A stretch of DNA of 64,000 bases, taken from positions 4,084,501-4,148,500 of the forward strand of contig NZ_CP086615.1 in assembly GCF_020883455.1 (NCBI RefSeq). Reading direction: 5' to 3'. Numbering within the stretch: position 1 is the first letter of the stretch; every line of letters begins with the position of its first letter. The notes beneath the pieces were generated by a model. That model was not told the DNA's origin. It did no database searches and saw only the letters and a program-made list of their open reading frames with translations. Origin of the DNA: Spiribacter halobius. GTDB lineage: Bacteria > Pseudomonadota > Gammaproteobacteria > Nitrococcales > Nitrococcaceae. The translations under genes were made by a program, and so were the position numbers. This document shows, piece by piece, positions 8,035 through 15,808 of the stretch.

Positions 8035-8784
8035 TCACCTACACCTACGAGCTGATGCCGTGTTTGACCGCTTGGGAGTTCGACGTGAAGCCTCGCGCAA
8101 CGCCATGATCTGCTCAGCTTCCCCAGTCGTAATCATGGCCTCATGCGCGTTCTCATGGATCACCCACTCGCTGCGGGGACGCATTCGTGTTTTGCCGACG
8201 TAGGAGCCGTCAACGATTTCGGCGTGCCGGTTCCACACCAGATGCCCCGCATAGACCAAGGCGTTCTCCTCGATGTTGAACATCGTCGACTGCTGCAAGG
8301 GAAGTTCCAGTTCCCGACGAAGCGTGGCCCGACTTTGGCCGCGCAGCCGACCTCGCAAATAGCACTGAATCTTTGGGAACATGAGGGGATCACGGACAAG
8401 CCGGGTCTTGGTGATCGGCTGACCTTCTCGTGTCCCGATCACCTCGCGCTCAATCCGGTAGCCCGTTGGCGCCCTGCCGCCGGCCCGCCAGCCGCGCTGG
8501 ATGTTGAAGCGCATCCCGCGAAGACCGTCTTCCTTGCACTTGAGTGAGTGGAACTCGTCCATCGCTTCGAGCATGGATTCGATAAGGGAGTCGAGGTAGG
8601 AATCCGTCTTTGGCAGGGATTTGAAGACGACCTCGATGCCGAGTTTGCGCAGCTGGTGTTTGTAGATCTTCGCGTCGAGGCTCGACCGGGCGAACCGCGA
8701 TGTGTCGAGGCAGTAAACGCGCGTGAACGGGCATTCCGTGGACTTCGCCACGGCAATCATCTCTTGGAAGCCTGGGCGTTGGTC
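8035..8784 (-). pseudogene. Serine recombinase, 3' part of a split gene
   Basis: The C-terminal part of a large serine recombinase: YCLDTSRFARSSLDAKIYKHQLRKLGIEVVFKS (catalytic-domain core with the SRFAR signature), then the Recombinase domain GMRFNIQRGWRAGGRAPTGYRIE and the zinc-beta-ribbon-region start ALVYAGHLVWNR. Across the 11-bp duplication it joins in frame to the 5' part at 13540-13703 (AKTDQRP, then GFQEMIAVAKS). The joined protein would be about 300 residues, shorter than many of its class, so the 3' end may also be decayed. Confidence 0.88.
8774..8784. repeat. Target-site duplication, left copy
   Basis: GGGCGTTGGTC, repeated at 13540-13550. It flanks the XamI-type element exactly outside the terminal inverted repeats. 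Confidence 0.9.
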
Positions 8785-8809
8785 AAGGCATTCAGCTAAT
8801 GTGTTGAAA
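8785..8809 (+). repeat. Left 25-bp terminal inverted repeat
   Basis: Starts AAGGCATTCAGCTAATG and ends TTGAAA. It is a perfect reverse complement of 13515-13539. Confidence 0.95.
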
Positions 8810-8814
8810 ATGTC

Positions 8815-8868
8815 TTGGCGGGCCCATCAAAAGCCTCCTATACTCGGGCTCTGGGTATAGGGGGCTTT
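8815..8868 (+). promoter_or_regulatory. Transposase promoter overlapping an RBS-masking hairpin
   Basis: TTGGCG (8815-8820) and TATACT (8839-8844), 18 bp apart, form a plausible promoter with start near 8851. A 14-bp inverted repeat, AAAGCCTCCTATAC (8830-8843) and GTATAGGGGGCTTT (8855-8868, one mismatch), overlaps the -10 box and contains the GGGGG ribosome site eight bases before the TTG start. RNA from outside the element would fold and hide this site; RNA from the internal promoter would lack the left arm. IS10 and IS50 use the same logic. Confidence 0.55.
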
Positions 8869-8872
8869 CACA

Positions 8873-10672
8873 TTGGCCAGCCAAAAATCCGGCTCAGACT
8901 CTCGAAAGGTTCGTGTCCCGGAAGCGGTCGAAGGCATCCAGGTTAACCACTGCAAGAACCCAGTCTGCGAGAATTTTGGCCTTGCGGCCCGCAACAAAGG
9001 CAAGGACCCCGCTTACACCCGCGTCGGAGCTAACTCGCGGCCGCCGCGGATAGGCGAAAAAGCCAAGTCCATCCCGCCCTCGGTCCGCTGCAAGTCCTGC
9101 GGCGAGACCATCCCACTGAAGAGCAACGCCGGCGTCGTCGACACGATCGACATCCTGACGTGGCGGCCCGAGACGTTTTGTTGTCCGCAACCCGAGTGCG
9201 AGAACACCAGCGTCGATCTGCGCACCACGCCCGACGCGTACTACCGACACGGCAAGACCCGACAGGGCACCCCGCGCTTTCGCTGCCGCGCCTGCGGCCA
9301 GACGTTCGTCACGCAGGGAAGGCGCCGGCCGCAGCGCGCCGGCGAGCGCCCCTACCGGACCGAGCAGGTCGTGAAGGCGCTGCTCAACTCGATGCCCATC
9401 AATCGAATCATCGAAATATTTTCGATCCACCCGCAGACCATCTACGACATCATAGACCGCGCCTACGAGGCGTGCCTGGTCTTCGCCGCGGAGCGTGAGA
9501 TCCAACTCGGCGCCAAGGCCGCCGGACGCGGGGATCTCTACATCGCCACAGACCGGCAGTCCTACACGCTCAACTGGCGCCTGCGCGCCGACAAGCGCAA
9601 CACGGTACTGCGGGCGATAGTATCCACTGAGGTGCTCTCCGGGTACGTCTTTCCGGTACACCTGAACTACGACGCTCGCTCCGACGTCACACAGGTCAAT
9701 GAGATCGCCATGCTGCTCGGTGATCCCCAGATGCCGGGCATCTGGCGGCGCTTCCCGCACTACTGGCTCCTCGACGACTACGCGGAGGGCATCTTCCGGG
9801 TGCGCGAGGACGCCATTCCCCAGGAGACGCTGGCACAGCTCCGCAAAGAGCCTCTGGCGCACGTTCGACGTATCTACCGACAGGCCCTCAAGCGCTGGGA
9901 TGTCGAGGCCCCAAGCGACCAGCTCGACACGCAGACAAAGCTTCCGGACGAAGGCTTGCAGCTCCGGGAAGAGTACGTCCTCTACGCTCACTTCAGCCTG
10001 CTGCGTCGTTGGCTGGAGGCCTTCGATGAGGCGCACTTCTTCGTCGACCAGGAGAGCGGCATACGAGCCGCCTACATGGCGGCCTTTCACGACTGGGTGC
10101 TCGCGAACCGCAGTCATCTCTTCTACACCAAGGTGAAGGGCGCGCCGACGCGTGAGGAGCGAGAGGCGGCCGCGCGGGAACGAGACGAGATTCTGGAGGA
10201 GGCGCGACAGCAGTGGGGCAGCGTCGGGCGGGGCAAGATCGAGCTGCTGAAGATCGCGCTGCAGGCGAACTCCCAGCAACAGGGCCATTGGCACGATCGC
10301 TGGACGCCGTATCCATGGGGTTCGAGTGGGGAGGTTGAAAAGACTTTCTCCCATCAGACCGCCCGTCCGGAGCAGGACCTGGAGCGCCTGGCGGAGATAC
10401 TCCTGCACTGCTCACTGCTGCCGACCGAGCGATTTCTCCAGCGCGCCCGACGTCGACTATCACCGCTTGAGCGCGGCGTCCCAACGGCAGCGGGCAATCG
10501 CCGTATCTGGACCGGGAGGGCGCCCTACAACCCGAAGATGATCATCAAGCTCCTGGAGCTTCTGCGGGTGTACGTGAACTACTGCGAGGCGCCCAACCGC
10601 AACCGCGGCAACACGCCCGCCATGGACCTGGGGCTTGCTCGCGGGCCGGTTGAGCTGCGAAAAATACTGTAG
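8873..10672 (+). CDS. Zinc-ribbon DDE-type transposase of the XamI element
   Basis: A 599-residue protein starting at TTG 8873. The N-terminal 160 residues hold several Cys pairs (CKNPVCENFG, CKSCGE, CCPQPECEN) and a zinc ribbon YYRHGKTRQGTPRFRCRACGQTF, as in IS1 InsA and related transposases. A helix-turn-helix follows (RTEQVVKALLNSMPINRIIEIFSIHPQTIYDII, about 160-195). An RNase H-like core has candidate acidic residues in DLYIATDRQS, HYWLLDDYAEG and SSGEVEKTF. It is the only transposase between the terminal repeats, so it is assigned to their mobilisation. The family is uncertain. Confidence 0.75.
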   Translation: MASQKSGSDSRKVRVPEAVEGIQVNHCKNPVCENFGLAARNKGKDPAYTRVGANSRPPRIGEKAKSIPPSVRCKSCGETIPLKSNAGVVDTIDILTWRPETFCCPQPECENTSVDLRTTPDAYYRHGKTRQGTPRFRCRACGQTFVTQGRRRPQRAGERPYRTEQVVKALLNSMPINRIIEIFSIHPQTIYDIIDRAYEACLVFAAEREIQLGAKAAGRGDLYIATDRQSYTLNWRLRADKRNTVLRAIVSTEVLSGYVFPVHLNYDARSDVTQVNEIAMLLGDPQMPGIWRRFPHYWLLDDYAEGIFRVREDAIPQETLAQLRKEPLAHVRRIYRQALKRWDVEAPSDQLDTQTKLPDEGLQLREEYVLYAHFSLLRRWLEAFDEAHFFVDQESGIRAAYMAAFHDWVLANRSHLFYTKVKGAPTREEREAAARERDEILEEARQQWGSVGRGKIELLKIALQANSQQQGHWHDRWTPYPWGSSGEVEKTFSHQTARPEQDLERLAEILLHCSLLPTERFLQRARRRLSPLERGVPTAAGNRRIWTGRAPYNPKMIIKLLELLRVYVNYCEAPNRNRGNTPAMDLGLARGPVELRKIL

Positions 10673-10723
10673 AAATATGTTTTCCTCTCTGCGTCGATAG
10701 CCGTGATCGGCGCAGAATCCGCC

Positions 10724-10752
10724 TTGACAAGTTGTCGACTTGTCGACAAAAT
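10724..10752 (+). promoter_or_regulatory. Promoter of the RHH-methylase-endonuclease genes with two GTCGAC sites
   Basis: TTGACA (10724-10729) and CAAAAT (10747-10752) are 17 bp apart. The spacer contains the tandem repeat TTGTCGACTTGTCGAC (10732-10747), so GTCGAC occurs at 10734-10739 and 10742-10747. GTCGAC is the target of XamI, the family to which the encoded endonuclease belongs. Transcription would start near 10759, which is the ATG of the RHH gene, so the message may be leaderless. The two repeats suit binding by an RHH protein. Confidence 0.65.
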
Positions 10753-10758
10753 GGGACT

Positions 10759-10932
10759 ATGGAAATGGCGCAGACCAAGCCCGAAACAACCTCGAAGGAG
10801 TCTCAGGTAATAGGCATCCGCGTGCCCGTTGGGCTCGCCAGAGCTTTTAAGGCCGAAGCTGCCACGCGGGGGTTAAAGTTGAATGACCTCTTCGAGGAGA
10901 TGTGGTCTGCATACCAAAGGTCTCGGAAATAG
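10759..10932 (+). CDS. Ribbon-helix-helix protein, putative controller of the restriction genes
   Basis: 57 residues from ATG 10759 (ATG 10765 also possible). VIGIRVPVGLARAFKAEAATRGLKLNDLFEEMWSAYQ is a typical RHH fold: beta strand, helix A, helix B. It has no ribosome site, and the predicted transcript starts at the ATG. It lies between a promoter with tandem direct repeats and the methylase gene, the place where many type II systems have a C (controller) gene; those are Xre proteins and often leaderless too. A controller role is inferred; an antitoxin-like role is the alternative. Confidence 0.7.
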   Translation: MEMAQTKPETTSKESQVIGIRVPVGLARAFKAEAATRGLKLNDLFEEMWSAYQRSRK

Positions 10933-10941
10933 GCGCATCGA

Positions 10942-12498
10942 ATGAGAGGCATTCACTCAGAATATGAGCTCGGCCAGGCTGCAGAGCATCTGTATTCAAT
11001 GGGCTCCGAGGGCCGCTGGGCAAGGGATGGCTCGGATCCTCTCCACTCTCTTCAGAGGGAGATAGCCGCTGGTCACGACCCGCTCGGCGATGCCTTCTGC
11101 GCCATTCGCTCTCCGGAGGCGCGGCGGGGGGCGGGAGCGACGTACACGCCATGGCCGATTATCGACTCGATGCTCCGATGGGCGCGAGAGAACGCAGATC
11201 CCGCTCGCGTTGTAGATCCGGGCGCAGGCTCCGGACGATTCGCGCTCAAAGCGGCCCGCGTTTTCCCCGAGGCAAGCGTAGTGGCCATAGAGCCGGACCC
11301 GCTTGCCGTGCGCATTCTTCGGGCGAATATAGCGGCTGCCGGCATGAAGGATCGGGTTACCGTCATCGAGGATGATTACAGGCAGGCCGTGATCGAGGAG
11401 ATTGAGGGTCAAACGCTATTCATCGGGAACCCGCCGTATGTCCGACACCACAATATCGCCGAAGAATGGAAAGAGTGGTTTGCCCGTAGTGCGGCAACCT
11501 ACGGTATAAAGGCGAGCAAGCTCGCCGGGCTGCACATCCACTTCTACCTGCGGACGCTTCAGCTGGCTCAAAACGGCGATGTAGGTGCATTCATCACTTC
11601 GTCCGAGTGGCTCGACGTGAACTACGGCGACTCGCTGCGCCAGCTCCTGAGCCGGGATCTGGGCGGCATTGCGCTGCACGTTCTCGACCCGAAGGCTTTG
11701 CCCTTCGCCGATGCGACGACGACGGGCGCGATAGCATGCTTCAAGGTTGGGCGGAAAGCGGACAAATTCCGTGTTCGCAATGTTGATTCAGCAGCAAAAC
11801 TCAATGGGCTATCCGGCGGACGGGGTATCTCCTGGGACAAGCTTGCCGGCACCAGTCGCTGGTCGGCGATCATACGCCCAGGGCCTAAGCCACCCGCGGG
11901 CTTTGTGGAGCTTGGCGAGATCTGCCGGGTTCACCGGGGGCAGGTGACTGGTGGAAACCGCGTTTGGGTTGCAGGGGAGGAAGCTTCTAAACTGCCTACG
12001 CGGCTTCTCACACCTGCGGTTACGAAGGCCAAGGAGCTGATAGGCGCCGGAAACGTCTTGTCGGATGCACGTCACCTCAAGCGGATCGTGGACCTCCCGC
12101 AGGATCTCGATGATCTGGATGCTGACGAGCGCAAGAGGGTGATGCGGTTTCTGCGCTGGGCAAAGAAACAGGGCGCAGACCAGTCTTACATTGCACGCCA
12201 TCGGCCAGCTTGGTGGTCAGTTGGGCTCAAACCAGCTGCTCCGATTCTATGCACGTACATGGCTCGACGCCCGCCGGCCTTTGTGCGCAATGAGTGCGAG
12301 GCTCGCCACATCAACATTGCCCATGGCCTGTACCCCAGAGAGAATCTGTCGAGCGAAACACTTGATGCGATAGCTTCATTTCTCAGAGAGAATGTCGGCG
12401 TCCATTCTGGTCGCACATACGCCGGAGGGCTTACCAAGTTTGAGCCCAAAGAACTCGAACGAATTGCTATTCCACCAATAGAACAACTAACGGCATGA
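10942..12498 (+). CDS. N6-adenine DNA methyltransferase of the XamI-type system
   Basis: A 518-residue class I SAM-dependent methyltransferase. Motif I is VVDPGAGSGRF (90-100), the acidic loop AIEPDP about 115-120, and the catalytic motif IV IGNPPYVRHH (161-170) marks an N6-adenine enzyme of the gamma type. The C-terminal half (from about 290) is the target-recognition region. It would protect the host at the site cut by the downstream endonuclease. Its stop overlaps the endonuclease ATG by ATGA (12495-12498), so methylase and nuclease are coupled. Nine bases separate it from the RHH gene. Confidence 0.93.
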   Translation: MRGIHSEYELGQAAEHLYSMGSEGRWARDGSDPLHSLQREIAAGHDPLGDAFCAIRSPEARRGAGATYTPWPIIDSMLRWARENADPARVVDPGAGSGRFALKAARVFPEASVVAIEPDPLAVRILRANIAAAGMKDRVTVIEDDYRQAVIEEIEGQTLFIGNPPYVRHHNIAEEWKEWFARSAATYGIKASKLAGLHIHFYLRTLQLAQNGDVGAFITSSEWLDVNYGDSLRQLLSRDLGGIALHVLDPKALPFADATTTGAIACFKVGRKADKFRVRNVDSAAKLNGLSGGRGISWDKLAGTSRWSAIIRPGPKPPAGFVELGEICRVHRGQVTGGNRVWVAGEEASKLPTRLLTPAVTKAKELIGAGNVLSDARHLKRIVDLPQDLDDLDADERKRVMRFLRWAKKQGADQSYIARHRPAWWSVGLKPAAPILCTYMARRPPAFVRNECEARHINIAHGLYPRENLSSETLDAIASFLRENVGVHSGRTYAGGLTKFEPKELERIAIPPIEQLTA

Positions 12499-13415
12499 TC
12501 AAACCACCCAGATGGAGCGATTCGGACCTCAAGGCTGATGTTGACCGCTCTATAGCGCTATTTCGCCACGAGCGCCTCGACGAGCCGGTTGAAATATGGC
12601 GTAAGACTTTTGATGCGCATGAGGCTCAGTTCCGGACGCTTTTCGAAAAGCATGGCGCCCTCGACCTCAAGAGCATGACCGCGGATCAGGTCGCCAGGGT
12701 TTTCGAGGATAATCTAGGCGATGCCTTGCGATATCTTGCTGGCCCACCGATTTCGGAGGACGACTTGAAGGTCCTAGCGGACGCCTCATTGGCGCCGAGC
12801 AAAATCAAGGAGGATAACCACGCCGCTGAGCGCATCCTAAGCACAATCGTTCAGGCGCTTGACTCCAAACGGTTCCCCTGGGTGGTTGATAACCGTCAAC
12901 CGACAGACGCCGAAAAGCGGGCCGCAGTCCTCACGTCCGCAGCTTTGATAACCGCGCAACGTGTCTCGACGCTTCGGCGCAACGATGGAAAGAACAAGCA
13001 GGAGGGCGGCGTTAAAAACTTTCTGCGCGGCATTGGCTTCCAAGAAGTTTCTTCGCGGACGATTCGTACGCTCGCAGACGCCCCAAGTGTCGGAGAATTT
13101 TGCTCGGAGTGTCTCGTGGGGTCTAGGAAGGCAGACATACCCGTCCGGCTCTATGACGGCCGCCTGATGCCAGTCGAGTGCAAGGTCTCCAACAGTTCGA
13201 CGAACAGTGTTAAGCGTGTCAACAACGACGCTGCGGTAAAGGCAGGTATCTGGCGCCGCGAGCTCGGCGAGAATCAGGTGGTGCCAGTGGCAGTTCTATC
13301 AGGCGTGTTCAACGTCTTGAACCTGATCCAGGCTCAAGAGAGTCACCTGACCCTGTTTTGGGCTCACGATCTCGGCAAGATGGGTGAGTTCATAGAAAAG
13401 ACACGTCAAGGATAG
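12495..13415 (+). CDS. XamI-family type II restriction endonuclease
   Basis: 306 residues. Recognised by the family pattern: LRYLAGPPISEDDL (about 78-91), KRFPWVVDNRQPTDAEKRAA, VSTLRRNDGKNKQEGGVKNFL, DAPSVGEFCSECLVGSRKADIPVRL and MPVECKVSNSSTNSVKRVNNDAAVKAG. The last contains the D...ECK of the PD-(D/E)XK nuclease centre (D in KADIPVRL, then ECK). XamI cleaves GTCGAC; the specificity here is inferred from the family. The gene appears full-length and functional, and is followed by a hairpin terminator. Confidence 0.93.
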   Translation: MIKPPRWSDSDLKADVDRSIALFRHERLDEPVEIWRKTFDAHEAQFRTLFEKHGALDLKSMTADQVARVFEDNLGDALRYLAGPPISEDDLKVLADASLAPSKIKEDNHAAERILSTIVQALDSKRFPWVVDNRQPTDAEKRAAVLTSAALITAQRVSTLRRNDGKNKQEGGVKNFLRGIGFQEVSSRTIRTLADAPSVGEFCSECLVGSRKADIPVRLYDGRLMPVECKVSNSSTNSVKRVNNDAAVKAGIWRRELGENQVVPVAVLSGVFNVLNLIQAQESHLTLFWAHDLGKMGEFIEKTRQG

Positions 13416-13464
13416 GCGCCAACACCCGCATCAAGGGGCAAACGCCCCTGAGAGATAAAGCAAT

Positions 13465-13497
13465 GCCTCCGACACTTTTTGGTGCCGGAGGCCTTTT
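13465..13497 (+). terminator. Rho-independent terminator after the endonuclease gene
   Basis: GCCTCCG (13465-13471) pairs with CGGAGGC (13486-13492), with further pairing ACAC/GTG around a T-rich loop, followed by CTTTTT. It lies 50 bp after the endonuclease stop and just inside the right terminal repeat. Confidence 0.85.
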
Positions 13498-13514
13498 TGC
13501 TCGGCTAAGCCAAC

Positions 13515-13539
13515 TTTCAACACATTAGCTGAATGCCTT
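13515..13539 (-). repeat. Right 25-bp terminal inverted repeat
   Basis: A perfect reverse complement of 8785-8809, immediately followed by the second copy of the target duplication (13540-13550). Confidence 0.95.
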
Positions 13540-13703
13540 GGGCGTTGGTCGGTCTTTGCGGATTGCACCCTGTCCTCGAAAGTAGCGACCACCGTAGCAC
13601 CGCCGCTGCGGCAGTAGTTCGTTAATTCGCCTCGCTGGCTCTCGACGCTGATATCGTGCCGATCTTTCGTCGAGCGCAGGTAAAGCGCTGCCTTTTCAGC
13701 CAT
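13540..13703 (-). pseudogene. Serine recombinase, 5' part of the split gene
   Basis: From ATG 13703, preceded by AGGAG, it reads MAEKAALYLRSTKDRHDIS, then VESQRGELTNYCRSGGATVVATFEDRVQSAKTDQRP: the N-terminal resolvase domain with the catalytic serine in YLRSTKD. The frame runs into the terminal repeat of the XamI element and soon ends. Joined to 8035-8784 it gives one uninterrupted recombinase. Confidence 0.9.
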
Positions 13704-13822
13704 GCCACGTACTCCTGTGCAAGCAAGGGGAGTAACTCTTGTGGAGCAGCGTGCTCGAGCTGACCTGAAGTTACCCCGCCCCGGTGAAGATGTTGGGCTT
13801 TCGGTAGACTTGCCAGAGTGCA

Positions 13823-13984
13823 CATCCGTGCGGAGTTGCGCTCCGGCACCTCATCCTGGATCGGCCGGTGCAGTACAATCCAATCACCCCACTGCCAGGC
13901 CATTAGCTCGTGGGACTCGAGGTCTCCGAGGCAGTACACCAGCTCAGGGCCAAGGGCACACTGGGATTCCGTCCCCTTCTCCAC
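13823..13984 (-). pseudogene. N-terminal relic of a second ParS/Xre-type antitoxin
   Basis: From ATG 13984 the frame reads GPELVYCLGDLESHELMAWQWGDWIV, then HRPIQDEVPERNSARM. Without gaps it matches the antitoxin at 7063-7463 (GTDLAYFLGDLDGLEDVALGEVDW, VFYQLIEKGVPVSSAARM) at 18 of 46 positions. After SARM the similarity stops, although the frame stays open into the recombinase leader, so the gene has lost its C-terminal part. It follows the nucleotidyltransferase gene by 43 bp. Confidence 0.5.
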
Positions 13985-14027
13985 TCGTGGCAGTCCGGGC
14001 GAGCACTATTGGATTCCGCCGGTTCGT

Positions 14028-14381
14028 TCACTCCGCCCGATTTCGATCTCGGGCCTTCCTCAGCAATGAGTTCCGCACGTGCTCCCTTATAAGGTCTTCG
14101 AGAAAAATCAGATCGATACGGATAGGTGACTCGAGGTCGCTGACACGGCAATAGAGCGTCTCGCGGGTGACGCCTCTAGGACGTTCCGTGACGAGGATGT
14201 CGATATCCGAACCGGTGCGGAAGTGATCCTCATCCTCTGCAAGGGAGCCCGTAAGAAAGGCCGTCGCGCCCATACCTTCGAGCACGTCGAGGGCCTCGCT
14301 CGCGAAGCGAATCGCCACTTCCCGGCGAGCCCTCGCGCGCCGCCGTTTGAGTGCCTGATAGCTCGGATATGAGTGCCGCAC
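14028..14381 (-). CDS. MNT-type nucleotidyltransferase domain protein
   Basis: 117 residues with the minimal nucleotidyltransferase signature TAFLTGSLAEDEDHFRTGSDIDILV (GS, then SDID, about residues 43-64), which supplies the two metal-binding aspartates, and a third acidic residue in RIDLIFLEDL. Such small MNT proteins are antitoxins of HEPN toxins (transferring AMP to the toxin) or relatives of aminoglycoside nucleotidyltransferases. No HEPN-like frame is visible beside it; downstream is an antitoxin relic. It may be an orphan. Confidence 0.75.
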   Translation of the reverse strand: MRHSYPSYQALKRRRARARREVAIRFASEALDVLEGMGATAFLTGSLAEDEDHFRTGSDIDILVTERPRGVTRETLYCRVSDLESPIRIDLIFLEDLIREHVRNSLLRKARDRNRAE

Positions 14382-14471
14382 GATGCGATGTCACCTCAAC
14401 AGAGCCGGCATTGCGCCTTGGCGATCAGATAAGGTATCGGCCGCCATCCGAAAAGCCGGGTTCGAGCCGAT

Positions 14472-15275
14472 TCACGGCACTCGGACGTATTGGTGTGGGT
14501 CGAACCGCTCATTCTCCGCAATGCCACCATAGCCGCGCGCGTTCGACACGACACGGCATCCAGCGACGTACGTATCGACGGTGTCATGGGTGTGCCCGTG
14601 GATCCATAGGCTTGGGCGCACGCGCGCGATGACCTCGCCTAAATCAGAGCCATAGCTGAATGAAATCTGCGGCCCCCAAGGCCCGTCGGGATAGTAAGGG
14701 GCGTGGTGAGTGATCACTACCGGGATAATCCCTCGCTCGCGAGCGCTTGTGACCTCGCGCTCGATGTAGTGGGTGGATTTCAGGTGAAGGGCCTGCGCAT
14801 CCCGCGGTCGAAAGCGGTATGCGTAAGGCTCAGCGGGAGGGCCGTGGCGGATACGGCGGAAATCCCGCATGCCCCGCTGCGCCGCCTTGAGGGCCAGCGG
14901 CTTGCCGCCGCGGAAGTCCGTCCATAGCGTCGCGCCGATAAACACCACGGTTCCGATCTCTACGAAACCGCGCTCGAGGACATGGACGTTGCCTATGCCT
15001 TCGGCGGCGACCGCATCGCGCAGCTTCTGGACAACGCGCGGGATTGAGCCGTCGTAGTACTCGTGATTGCCGGCGACGAGCACGACCGCGCGAAAGGCCC
15101 CGGCGTACTGCAATGCGAATTGGGCGGCCCACTCGCCGACGTCGATATCTCCCGCCAGCACCAGGACGCGGTCAAGATCGGCCTCGGTAACCGGTAGCTC
15201 GAAGCGCGGGTCATGGCGTCTGAGCCCCCGCCCACTGACTTCGAGATGCAGGTCACTGACATAGCGGATCTCCAT
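14472..15275 (-). CDS. Calcineurin-like metallophosphoesterase
   Basis: 267 residues from ATG 15275. The five metallophosphoesterase blocks are visible: YVSDLHLE, VLAGDIDVGEW, VAGNHEYYDG, VVITHHAPYY and WIHGHTHDTVD. The fold places two metal ions and hydrolyses phosphodiesters or phosphomonoesters. The start is 14 bp after the exonuclease stop, so the two genes are in one unit. The substrate (nucleic acid or nucleotide) is not determined; the neighbours favour nucleic acids. Confidence 0.9.
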   Translation of the reverse strand: MEIRYVSDLHLEVSGRGLRRHDPRFELPVTEADLDRVLVLAGDIDVGEWAAQFALQYAGAFRAVVLVAGNHEYYDGSIPRVVQKLRDAVAAEGIGNVHVLERGFVEIGTVVFIGATLWTDFRGGKPLALKAAQRGMRDFRRIRHGPPAEPYAYRFRPRDAQALHLKSTHYIEREVTSARERGIIPVVITHHAPYYPDGPWGPQISFSYGSDLGEVIARVRPSLWIHGHTHDTVDTYVAGCRVVSNARGYGGIAENERFDPHQYVRVP

Positions 15276-15289
15276 ACCCCGCCAGCGCC

Positions 15290-15808
15290 TCACTCGGCGT
15301 CCATGCAACCGAAAGCCGCACGGTGTGCTTCCACCAGGGCGCGGACATCCGTGCCCGCGCGATGACGGCGGCCGCCGATGCGCCGGTAAGCCGCTTCCCT
15401 GTATCCCTCCAGCTCAGCGAGCCTGGTGCCGGGAAATGCCTCTATGGCGGGCGCAATGCGAAACTCCGGCACCAAACCCGCGGCCTCTAGGAGCGTTTCA
15501 CACCAGAATGCGTCGAATGCCGAGGCGTCGCTGAATGCGACCCCCACTGGCCGAAGCGCCGCATTCAGCCGGTAGGCAACAATCTCCGCTGGTAGACCCT
15601 CGGCTTCGAGAGTCTCGCGACTGAGACCATGGATATCTGCCGCGTTGGGGTCCCAGTAGGTCCACATGGATGCGGGACGGATCAGATAGGACGTAACGGT
15701 TCCATCCGGGGCTGACCACGCCACTTCTACGGGGTAGCTCTCCGGGTCCAGTCCGGATGCCTCGAAGTCGATAAAGCTCGGAAGTCCTAGGGCGCTGCTG
15801 GGATTCAT
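15290..15808 (-). CDS. DEDD-type 3'-5' exonuclease domain protein
   Basis: 172 residues. SFIDFEASGLDPESYPVEVAW is the DxE block I of DnaQ-like exonucleases (D14, E16). VAFSDASAFDAFWCETLL resembles block II, and RRHRAGTDVRALVEAH supplies the His and final Asp of block III (HxxxxD). Size and order fit a stand-alone DEDDh exonuclease. It starts with ATG at 15808, overlapping the stop of the 25-codon frame upstream (ATGA), and is followed by a metallophosphoesterase gene. Confidence 0.8.
   Translation of the reverse strand: MNPSSALGLPSFIDFEASGLDPESYPVEVAWSAPDGTVTSYLIRPASMWTYWDPNAADIHGLSRETLEAEGLPAEIVAYRLNAALRPVGVAFSDASAFDAFWCETLLEAAGLVPEFRIAPAIEAFPGTRLAELEGYREAAYRRIGGRRHRAGTDVRALVEAHRAAFGCMDAE

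Larger units (their letters stand above)
8785..13539. mobile_element. Transposon carrying a XamI-type restriction-modification system
   Basis: A 4,755-bp element with perfect 25-bp inverted repeats (8785-8809 and 13515-13539) and an 11-bp direct repeat GGGCGTTGGTC on both sides. Excising it together with one repeat copy restores the reading frame of the serine recombinase. It encodes, all rightward, a zinc-ribbon DDE-like transposase, an RHH protein, a DNA methyltransferase and a XamI-type endonuclease, and ends with a hairpin terminator. Transposase domain order and repeat size recall the IS1 superfamily, but I cannot assign the family firmly. Confidence 0.93.

Noticed and set aside
8894-10408. 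504-residue minus-strand open frame
   Set aside because: It lies antisense over the zinc-ribbon transposase, which has clear domains on the plus strand.
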